In this document: positions 1 to 5,116 of the stretch, piece after piece | Layout: each line of letters opens with the position of its first letter | Position numbering within the stretch: position 1 is the first letter of the stretch | Assembly: GCA_041685645.1 (NCBI GenBank) | Contig: JAWLFI010000175.1 | Coordinates: forward strand, 1-5,116 | Direction of reading: 5' to 3' | DNA length: 5,116 nucleotides | Source: JAWLFI01 sp041685645 | Lineage (GTDB): Bacteria; Bacteroidota; Bacteroidia; Chitinophagales; Saprospiraceae | Translations under genes and position numbers: made by a program | Notes under the pieces: generated by a model | Told to the model about the DNA's origin: nothing | Seen by the model: only the letters and a program-made list of their open reading frames with translations | Database searches by the model: none

Positions 1-1062
1 TTTACCTGAAATAAAAAAGCCATTTTTCAATGTAATGGGAATGTTCAGGTTTTTGACCAACTTGGATTTTCCGACTCCGGAATATCCACTCACGGATACT
101 AACTTTTTTTTCCCTGCGGACACTTTTTCGAAAACATTGAGCAGCTTGTCTATTTCTTTTTCTCTGCCATAAAGTTTTTCGGGAATTTGAAAATGCAGGG
201 GCTTATCCATAGAAGCCAAAGGGAAGGGTTCTATTTTTCCCGTTGTGGAAAACTGAACAAAACACTTTTCCAAATCTTTGGAAAGACCAAGTGCAGATTG
301 ATAGCGATCTTCTGCATTTTTACTCATCAATTTTTGAACTATCTCATCGATCATTTCCGGTATTTCGGGATTGAATACTTGCAAGCGTTCCGGTTGTTTC
401 GATAAATGTCCGTGGATGATTTCCAAGGGTTCCTCGCTCCCAAAGGGAAGCACCCCGGCAAATAATTCAAACGCGATCACTCCAAAGGAGTACAGATCAG
501 ACCGGTAATCGACTGAACGGTTCATCCTCCCCGTTTGCTCAGGAGAAATGTATGGTATTGTACCTTCTAGCTTTTGCGTCGTTTCTAAAAAATAGGATTT
601 TTGGTCCAATCGGGAGGAAAGGTCAAGGTCGATGATAACAACTTGTTCCTTTTCGGTATTGATCACAATGTTGGACGGGCTCAGGTCTTTGTGTATCAAA
701 TTTTTGCCGTGTAAAAAGCTCAATTTTTCTCCGATTAATTTGCAGTACTTTATTCTGTCTGAAATACTGGGATGTAGAGTTGCTACCCATTCCTTTAGGG
801 TCAATCCCTCAAAAAAGATCCTGGCAAAGTACTTATGACCGTCAGATTCGAAGTATTCGCTTGATTGATCCACTTCGTAAAGTGTCCTGGAAATTTCTAG
901 CTCATTTCGCAGTAAGATTTCCGAATTTTCGGCCCGATAGGAAGGGTTGGCCTTTTTTACGATAAATCGTTTATCACCGCAACCTTCCTTCTGTGCAATG
1001 TGCACGCTGGTTTTGTCCGTCCTCGAAATTTGTTCCGCTAGCTGGTAAGAAGCAACTTTCAT
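1..1062 (-). CDS. Ser/Thr protein kinase + AAA-type ATPase sensor protein, N-terminal part (cut by left window edge)
   Basis: The 354 visible residues combine a protein kinase domain (about 1-270) with the start of an AAA/STAND-like ATPase. Kinase landmarks are the beta-3 lysine region (K36/K37), the catalytic loop HKDLSPSN (124-131, catalytic D126), DLD at 145-147 in place of DFG, SPE (173-175) followed by QTGRMNR, DLYSFG (189-194) and the closing EDRYQSA (251-257). A linker with LYGREKE (297-303) leads to a Walker A motif GYSGVGKS (326-333), and the frame is still open at ISGK. This layout is that of large cytoplasmic sensor proteins that usually continue through a long ATPase/TPR-like region into GAF/PAS and histidine kinase modules (family knowledge; those parts lie outside the window). 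No classical Gly-rich loop is evident near the N-terminus. The ATG at 1062 lies 19 bases after the oxygenase stop with no Shine-Dalgarno, which suggests one operon. The signal sensed is unknown. Confidence 0.92.
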   Translation of the reverse strand, partial: MKVASYQLAEQISRTDKTSVHIAQKEGCGDKRFIVKKANPSYRAENSEILLRNELEISRTLYEVDQSSEYFESDGHKYFARIFFEGLTLKEWVATLHPSISDRIKYCKLIGEKLSFLHGKNLIHKDLSPSNIVINTEKEQVVIIDLDLSSRLDQKSYFLETTQKLEGTIPYISPEQTGRMNRSVDYRSDLYSFGVIAFELFAGVLPFGSEEPLEIIHGHLSKQPERLQVFNPEIPEMIDEIVQKLMSKNAEDRYQSALGLSKDLEKCFVQFSTTGKIEPFPLASMDKPLHFQIPEKLYGREKEIDKLLNVFEKVSAGKKKLVSVSGYSGVGKSKLVKNLNIPITLKNGFFISGK

Positions 1063-1081
1063 TGTTTATGGTTGTCTGAGG

Positions 1082-3271
1082 CTATTGAGTTTTTGGGGAT
1101 GGAAAATGGGGATACACATGCGTATTAAATAATTCCTGAACTTCTTTTCTCCTTTCCTTGATGTATAGATTTTGAATCAAGGGGTCGTAGTCCTCTTTCG
1201 GGTCAATATAATACGGATTCTCTTCGTTTTTCCCCACTTTATCTATCCACACTGAATGCAGAGTAAAAGCATAATCCAAATCGGGGTGATGGAGTGTGCA
1301 TAAGGGGCCTGACGCTAAATCCCAGGCTTTGAAAACCCAAATTTCACATTGGTAATTGTCTTTATTATTCTCCGGATAATTCACCAGTACAGAGGTAAAA
1401 ATATAACCGTCTTTTTGCTTGTGATCTGTTACCTCGGGGGCATCATTTTTTCGGGGCACAAATTGAACCGACTTTAAAATTACATTTTTACTGAATTGGT
1501 AATAATCTTCCAGTTGCATCGTGCTCACGTTTTGTCTGGACAAAACAAAGGGGATTCCCTCTTTATTCAATTTGAGCATCTCCGGCACTTTAATATCTCT
1601 GTTTTGATACTCGAAGTACAAGTCGTAAATAAACTTAGTGTGTAGTCTGGGATCTAATCCATAGCTCGACCAGTAATTGTATTCTATGCGATCGGGAATT
1701 TCACCCGCCTCAATGATACCTCTGTAGGTGTAAAGACCCACGCCCCAGGTATGGACACCAATTTGGTCCGTATTTTTTACATTTCCCTCTTCTATGATGT
1801 ATTCCTCAGAGGCTAATTCTCCACTTTTTGCATTCACCACTACCTTCCCAATTCTTCCAATGTCCATACAGCCCACAGAAATCAAACCAATCACTTCGGG
1901 GTCGACCGGTTTTTTGTCATCGTAGGCCAAATAATCATATTCTCTGACCCATTCTGCCAAACAAGCTGCGCTATTGTGTGCCAAGTGCAATGTGATTTCA
2001 CCATTTGGGTTCAGGTAGTCAGCAGAGAAGTGAACCGCCTCTAATGGAATCGGTTTGGGCAGGGCTTTTGCAGTAACCGTATGAGAGTTGGGGTCTAAAT
2101 CGCTTCTTTTTACCAAATAGAGCTTCAAATAGGGCAGCTGCTTTTTGGTGAGCAATGCCCTCAACCAGGAATTGAGCCTTTTGCTTTTGAAGGGATTGTT
2201 AAACATCAAATCCAGTGCAACCTTAAAGGAGGCGTCAGCTAAAATCAAATAGTCTTCGGTGAAAGCTACCTGGTGCATGCATTGTTCAATATTGATGGGT
2301 TGATCGTTTTCATCCAAAACCTTCCATTTCTCGAGGGGCCCTTTTTTGCCTGTATGCCTTAGGATAAAAACATCATTGGAGTCTTTCGCGCTGTCGTCTT
2401 GATTGGTTTTATGGTGAATGTGAATCATATGCTTTAACCATTTCAAACTGTGATGCTTGTGGTCACTGGTGTCCGTATGAACGCCTAATAAATGATCAAT
2501 CTCCCTGATAATGTGGCTGTGCGATAATTTTTCCCACGAGTCTTTTACCAAATCCTCTAAAAAGCCCTCCGATTTATGGACATCGTGTTCCAGTATTTTC
2601 AAGGCAGCTTCGTAAGCTTTATTTTGATGTAGTGAGTGGTAAAAATTCACTATAAACAACTCCTGAGTTCTGGGATCAAAAACGGGATGAGCCGTGGTTT
2701 GAATTACGGGAAAAGGGAATACTTTTTCAGGAGTAGCATACACATATTCGTTGTTGTTGCCAATCGCCGTCATCATCTTCAGCGAAGCCGGGTCAAACTC
2801 CCACGGCTTACCGGCATCATAGCATGCAATCATCCGAGGGTATTGGTCGCCCTCAAATTTTATCGGACTAATGGCTGTATTGAGCTCATTTCTTGCACCC
2901 AATGCCAGCGACAATCTGCTGAGTCCGCAATTGTTAAAGGAATAGAGCAATTTGTTGTAGCCATTGGTATTTCCATGTTTAGTGGCCTCATCTGCGTAAT
3001 AGCAAGGCGGCTTCATCAAGGCCGTTTTGACTTTGACACTATTGGGCTCTAAATCAAATCGAAATACATACCCGTCTCCATTCATAATGGGACTGCCCTG
3101 TTCACTCGATCCATTGGGATAAGGTAAACCATTTGAATTCACCGTCCCGGCCGGCGAATTAATAAAAACATGACCGTACCAATCGTCCGGCAACTTGCCT
3201 TCTTTGACTTTTAGCTGGTACTCTAGCTCTTTTCTCGTGGCAGAAATCAGTTTCCTATTGGTTGTTTTCAT
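1082..3271 (-). CDS. Carotenoid cleavage oxygenase family protein (RPE65/lignostilbene dioxygenase type), divergent, with His-rich insertion
   Basis: A 729-residue protein with the seven-bladed propeller signatures of iron-dependent carotenoid/stilbene cleavage oxygenases. The N-terminal LPDDWYGHVFINSP (27-40) and PIMNGDGYVFRF (61-72) match the family's 'P..l.G.y.rNgP' and 'DGDGm.h.f' elements. The four expected iron-ligand histidines are visible: H195 (TTAHPVFDP), H333 (MHQVAFTEDY), H414 (EAVHFSADYL) and H672 (FTLHSVW). FVPR (604-607) followed by DGYIFTSV (621-628) matches the conserved C-terminal blades. It is longer than the usual 450-550 residues, mainly through a stretch at about 211-300 containing a His cluster (251-287). 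By eye alignment the usual second-shell Glu positions hold D152 and S601. There is no signal peptide or membrane segment, so it is likely cytoplasmic or peripheral. The substrate cannot be read from the sequence: a carotenoid, apocarotenoid or stilbene are all possible, and reduced or altered activity cannot be excluded. The ATG at 3271 is chosen because the fold begins near residue 27. The kinase gene follows after 19 bases. Confidence 0.88.
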   Translation of the reverse strand: MKTTNRKLISATRKELEYQLKVKEGKLPDDWYGHVFINSPAGTVNSNGLPYPNGSSEQGSPIMNGDGYVFRFDLEPNSVKVKTALMKPPCYYADEATKHGNTNGYNKLLYSFNNCGLSRLSLALGARNELNTAISPIKFEGDQYPRMIACYDAGKPWEFDPASLKMMTAIGNNNEYVYATPEKVFPFPVIQTTAHPVFDPRTQELFIVNFYHSLHQNKAYEAALKILEHDVHKSEGFLEDLVKDSWEKLSHSHIIREIDHLLGVHTDTSDHKHHSLKWLKHMIHIHHKTNQDDSAKDSNDVFILRHTGKKGPLEKWKVLDENDQPINIEQCMHQVAFTEDYLILADASFKVALDLMFNNPFKSKRLNSWLRALLTKKQLPYLKLYLVKRSDLDPNSHTVTAKALPKPIPLEAVHFSADYLNPNGEITLHLAHNSAACLAEWVREYDYLAYDDKKPVDPEVIGLISVGCMDIGRIGKVVVNAKSGELASEEYIIEEGNVKNTDQIGVHTWGVGLYTYRGIIEAGEIPDRIEYNYWSSYGLDPRLHTKFIYDLYFEYQNRDIKVPEMLKLNKEGIPFVLSRQNVSTMQLEDYYQFSKNVILKSVQFVPRKNDAPEVTDHKQKDGYIFTSVLVNYPENNKDNYQCEIWVFKAWDLASGPLCTLHHPDLDYAFTLHSVWIDKVGKNEENPYYIDPKEDYDPLIQNLYIKERRKEVQELFNTHVYPHFPSPKTQ

Positions 3272-3578
3272 GAGTGGGATTTTCTATTATTAAAGGTAAA
3301 TTCCATTGACCCCGGACTACAATTATCCTGTGGAATTGCCGGGGATTCATCGAAGGCTTTTTTTGATTTCCCGTTGGAAAGTGGGCCTGCAAACTATCAT
3401 AGCCGGGAATCGTGGAATGCGATGGTTCCACAGAAAACCCGCTTCCCAATGCCAACTTTTTGCTTTTGAGCTGTCTGTTGCCAGGGGCTATATTCCATTC
3501 TATCACAAGTGTTCGGATAAGCCAACGGGAGGGCAAAAGCAATAGTAAAAGCAAGAATATTAGGAGTATTGGCGACAT
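3255..3578 (-). CDS. Possible small single-pass membrane protein, 107 residues (doubtful)
   Basis: An unrecognised reading frame from ATG at 3578 (an in-frame ATG directly before it at 3581 and a TTG at 3626 are alternatives). It starts MSPILLIF, continues with seven consecutive leucines and then PSRW, so residues about 3-17 would form a hydrophobic helix or uncleaved signal anchor with a basic residue after it. The remainder is polar and shows no known domain. It overlaps the first 17 bases of the oxygenase gene in another frame, ending at a TAG inside it, as translationally coupled genes often do. Against it: the leucine run comes partly from a short direct repeat (AAAAGCAA at 3535-3542 and 3547-3554 on the plus strand), the remainder looks like unselected sequence, and a candidate promoter for the oxygenase (3291-3322) lies inside it. 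It could simply be non-coding leader. Confidence 0.3.
   Translation of the reverse strand: MSPILLIFLLLLLLLPSRWLIRTLVIEWNIAPGNRQLKSKKLALGSGFSVEPSHSTIPGYDSLQAHFPTGNQKKPSMNPRQFHRIIVVRGQWNLPLIIENPTHENNQ
3291..3322 (-). promoter_or_regulatory. Candidate Bacteroidota promoter for the oxygenase gene
   Basis: Read on the minus strand, TTG (3322-3320), 21 bases, then TACCTTTA (3298-3291). This matches the Bacteroidota sigma-A pattern TTG-N17-23-TAnnTTTG at all defined positions except the last base of the -7 box. It sits about 20 bases before the oxygenase ATG, implying a short leader. Such boxes occur by chance in AT-rich DNA, so this is a suggestion only. Confidence 0.3.
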
Positions 3579-3623
3579 CATCTCACCATAAATTTTTGTA
3601 TTGCAGAAGATGCTGTAATATAA

Positions 3624-3652
3624 CAAATAGTTTACTAATTGACTTTCCGCAA
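3624..3652 (-). promoter_or_regulatory. Weak promoter-like element upstream of the leftward unit
   Basis: On the minus strand, TTG (3652-3650), 18 bases, then ACTATTTG (3631-3624). Only the TTTG half of the Bacteroidota -7 box and the -33 TTG match. It would serve the small membrane ORF and the genes after it. The match is weak. Confidence 0.15.
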
Positions 3653-3690
3653 GTGTTAAGGTAATGCCCGGATGCTTTTACAAGACACTA

Positions 3691-3876
3691 TTACTTCTTG
3701 AACGGTTTGAACGAACGATCGAGTGGGCCTTCCACCGGACCCGAAAATTGAGCCCAATTTGAAATGAATAAATCAAAAGCTCCCCCAACAGCACTCTTTC
3801 TACCTCGGGTCTTTAATGAAAAAGACGATGGCTTGTAATTGCCAATTTCTGTTCCAACGAATTCAACTACGAGCAT
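3691..3876 (-). CDS. Hypothetical 61-residue ORF, unrecognised
   Basis: An ATG at 3876 immediately follows an in-frame TGA, so this frame cannot be longer without a frameshift. The predicted peptide begins MLVVEFVGTEIGNY, is basic in the middle (KTRGRKSAV), and ends PLDRSFKPFKK. It has no membrane segment, signal peptide or motif I know. Its 3' end contains three close copies of CGTTC. It could be a small gene, the remnant of a longer broken gene, or part of an intergenic repeat. No Shine-Dalgarno or strong promoter supports it, and its neighbours give no hint of function. Confidence 0.2.
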   Translation of the reverse strand: MLVVEFVGTEIGNYKPSSFSLKTRGRKSAVGGAFDLFISNWAQFSGPVEGPLDRSFKPFKK

Positions 3877-3908
3877 TCACCACTCATCTTTTTATTTCAG
3901 CTTTCCCC

Positions 3909-3940
3909 TTTCAGAACCCCCAAAAAATCTCTTAACTTTG
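3909..3940 (+). promoter_or_regulatory. Likely Bacteroidota promoter for the helicase gene
   Basis: TAACTTTG at 3933-3940 is a perfect match to the Bacteroidota -7 consensus TAnnTTTG. Twenty bases upstream lies TTTC (3909-3912), an imperfect -33 element (consensus TTTG/TTG). Transcription would start near 3947, giving a leader of about 90 bases before the ATG at 4037. Confidence 0.45.
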
Positions 3941-3993
3941 ATTCCATACACAAAATGAGCCTCAAATAGGACGCGAAAAGGAGAAACCGGGGA

Positions 3994-4014
3994 GTGCGCC
4001 TTCATCTAAGGCAC
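3994..4014 (+). other. Small hairpin in the helicase leader
   Basis: GTG-CG-CCTT, loop CATCT, then AAGGCAC can pair as seven base pairs with a two-base bulge. It ends 22 bases before the helicase start codon and has no U-tract, so it is not a terminator. It could affect translation initiation, but a stem this small may be chance. Confidence 0.2.
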
Positions 4015-4036
4015 AAGATTTACCGCAAAACCAAAA

Positions 4037-5116
4037 ATGCAAAATACCAAAGACAAGAATATTTTTCGCCGTACCACTTACAATCGGCTGTCCGAAGCGG
4101 CGATTAACCAGCTGCAGCAAAAGGTGGCGGGTCTGGGTTCGCCAAGGAAGGATGCGACCAACGCCAAGATGCAAAGCGTCAGAAAAAAACACCCAAGAGC
4201 CTACGAACCCTGGCAAAAAGAGGAAAATATCTTGCTGTGGAAAGCTTTGGACTATACCAACGATCTGGATCTTCTGGCCCGATGTTTTCAACGTAGCAAA
4301 TCTTCCATTGCCGCTCAAGCGCAAAAGCTCATCAGTCAAGAGGAAAAAAAGCAAGAGAATGCCCTGCTGGCCGGCCTCAATAAAAATCAAAAGAAAGCAG
4401 TGCTCAGCGACAGTAAACGACTGCTCGTTCTAGCGGGTGCCGGCTCGGGAAAGACAAAAACCCTGCTGCAAAAATTGATTTATCTCCTGGATGAAAAGGG
4501 CGAAAATGCAAGCAATATTCTCGCCGTCACTTTCACCAAGAACGCCGCCAACGAAATGGTGGATCGCCTCATCATGTCCGCCGACACCTCTGGAGAATAC
4601 GCCAAAATCCTGACCGATAAAACGAAACCCCAGCGAGAAAAAGATCTGGCGCGCTACGAATATCGCAGAAAGTACAAGTGGATCGGTAAACTCACCCTCA
4701 AAACCATTCACAGCTTGTGTTTTGAGATCATGAGAAATTTCGGGGTAAATGAATTTGATAATAGATTCCGCGTGATAGGCAAAAAGAAGGACCTGGAAGG
4801 CCCTTATACTAGCTACGCCACAAATGAAACGAGCACGGAGATTTTCCACAAACTCCTGAAGGAAAAGTGTGCTTCTTCCGAGTATCTCTTAGAAATAAAA
4901 CGGTATGTTTTGGATTATATCGTAGACAGAATTCATATCAAAAAGAGTCCCTCGGCTGCCGGAGCCTATGATGGAAAATTCTACACCAGCCTCAATGGAG
5001 TAAGGGTTCGGTCAAAATCCGAGCAATATATCGCCGACTGGCTATACCGACATAGCATTCGATTCCAGTACGAGCCCGAAGTCGAATTTAAGGACTTCCC
5101 TTTTCACCCCGACTTT
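4037..5116 (+). CDS. UvrD/Rep-family (SF1A) DNA helicase with N-terminal SANT/Myb-like module and PD-(D/E)XK-like insertion, N-terminal part (cut by right edge)
   Basis: The 360 visible residues begin at ATG 4037, the only ATG after an in-frame TAA at 4007. Residues about 57-98 (EPWQKEENILLWKAL, then LARCFQRSKSSIAAQAQKL) look like the small SANT/Myb or HTH DNA-binding module found in some bacterial helicases and nucleases. The helicase core starts with LNKNQKKAV (Q motif, Q118), then Walker A AGAGSGKT (133-140), motif Ia AVTFTKNAANEM (163-174) and motif Ib TIHSLC (223-228). From about 322, VRSKSEQYIADWLYRH then HPDF (E329, D359) resembles the start of a PD-(D/E)XK nuclease-like domain inserted between the early helicase motifs, as in helicase IV-like UvrD relatives; its later residues are off the window. 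The expected role is ATP-driven 3'-5' unwinding in DNA repair or defence, possibly with DNA cleavage. Start context is A-rich with no Shine-Dalgarno. Helicase motifs II-VI are not visible. Confidence 0.92.
   Translation, partial: MQNTKDKNIFRRTTYNRLSEAAINQLQQKVAGLGSPRKDATNAKMQSVRKKHPRAYEPWQKEENILLWKALDYTNDLDLLARCFQRSKSSIAAQAQKLISQEEKKQENALLAGLNKNQKKAVLSDSKRLLVLAGAGSGKTKTLLQKLIYLLDEKGENASNILAVTFTKNAANEMVDRLIMSADTSGEYAKILTDKTKPQREKDLARYEYRRKYKWIGKLTLKTIHSLCFEIMRNFGVNEFDNRFRVIGKKKDLEGPYTSYATNETSTEIFHKLLKEKCASSEYLLEIKRYVLDYIVDRIHIKKSPSAAGAYDGKFYTSLNGVRVRSKSEQYIADWLYRHSIRFQYEPEVEFKDFPFHPDF

Larger units (their letters stand above)
3582..4036. other. Divergent intergenic region with candidate promoters
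   Basis: About 455 bases separate the leftward unit from the rightward helicase gene, or about 765 if the small ORF at 3255-3578 is not real. Visible contents are a weak leftward promoter-like pair (3624-3652), a 61-codon unrecognised leftward frame (3691-3876), a good rightward -7 box (3933-3940), a four-codon mini-ORF (3955-3969) and a small hairpin (3994-4014). No tRNA, transposon end or convincing U-tract terminator is seen. Confidence 0.6.

Noticed and set aside
187..965. Three short plus-strand open frames
   Set aside because: All are antisense to the kinase domain, whose catalytic motifs read continuously on the minus strand.
2426..2521. His-rich segment considered as a possible frameshift or assembly artefact
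   Set aside because: The reading frame continues cleanly into the second and later iron-ligand motifs, so the segment is part of the protein.
2636..3052. Plus-strand open frame of 138 codons
   Set aside because: It lies antisense inside the oxygenase gene, in the region encoding well-matched family motifs (DGDG-like element to first histidine), and its own translation has no domain-like features.
3306..3545. Plus-strand open frame of 79 codons, and a possible convergent gene here
   Set aside because: No recognisable domain, no promoter or ribosome-binding signal, and it would run head-on into the leftward transcription unit.
3691..3730. Repeated GAACG/CGTTC units considered as a CRISPR-like or integration-site repeat
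   Set aside because: Only three five-base copies within about 20 bases and no regular spacing; too short to support either interpretation.
3962..4390. Minus-strand open frame of 142 codons
   Set aside because: Mostly antisense to the helicase N-terminal region; the plus-strand frame has the SANT-like module and leads directly into the helicase motifs.
4430..4849. Minus-strand open frame of 139 codons
   Set aside because: It is antisense to helicase motifs I, Ia and Ib, which are unmistakable on the plus strand.

Overview
The window looks like a Bacteroidota chromosome segment, probably from a free-living lineage such as a Saprospiraceae or Cytophagales relative; the exact lineage is a guess. 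The reasons are that the three main genes start without a recognisable Shine-Dalgarno sequence, that a perfect TAnnTTTG (-7) box lies upstream of the rightward gene, and that the left gene belongs to a large kinase-ATPase sensor family common in such multicellular or gliding bacteria and in cyanobacteria. No RNA gene, CRISPR array, insertion sequence or convincing intrinsic terminator was found.

Left, minus strand (about 3581 down to 1): a leftward transcription unit. It may begin with a doubtful small membrane ORF (3255-3578). This is followed by a 729-residue divergent carotenoid cleavage oxygenase (1082-3271). After only 19 bases comes the N-terminal 354 residues of a Ser/Thr kinase plus AAA-type ATPase sensor protein (1-1062), which runs off the left edge. 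The tight spacing suggests that the oxygenase and the sensor kinase are co-transcribed. The oxygenase keeps the four iron-binding histidines but seems to have lost the usual second-shell glutamates, and it carries a very histidine-rich insertion.

Middle (about 3582-4036): the divergent intergenic region. It holds candidate promoters on both strands, a weak 61-codon ORF, and a short leader with a hairpin before the rightward gene.

Right, plus strand (4037 to the right edge): the first 360 residues of a UvrD/Rep-type (superfamily 1A) helicase. A small SANT/Myb-like or HTH-like DNA-binding module precedes the helicase core. The start of a PD-(D/E)XK-type nuclease-like insertion follows the early helicase motifs. 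The protein is cut by the window edge before motifs II to VI.

The two sides are divergent and show no obvious functional link. The most interesting observations are the unusual active-site surroundings and His-rich insert of the oxygenase, its coupling to a sensor kinase, and the domain combination of the helicase.
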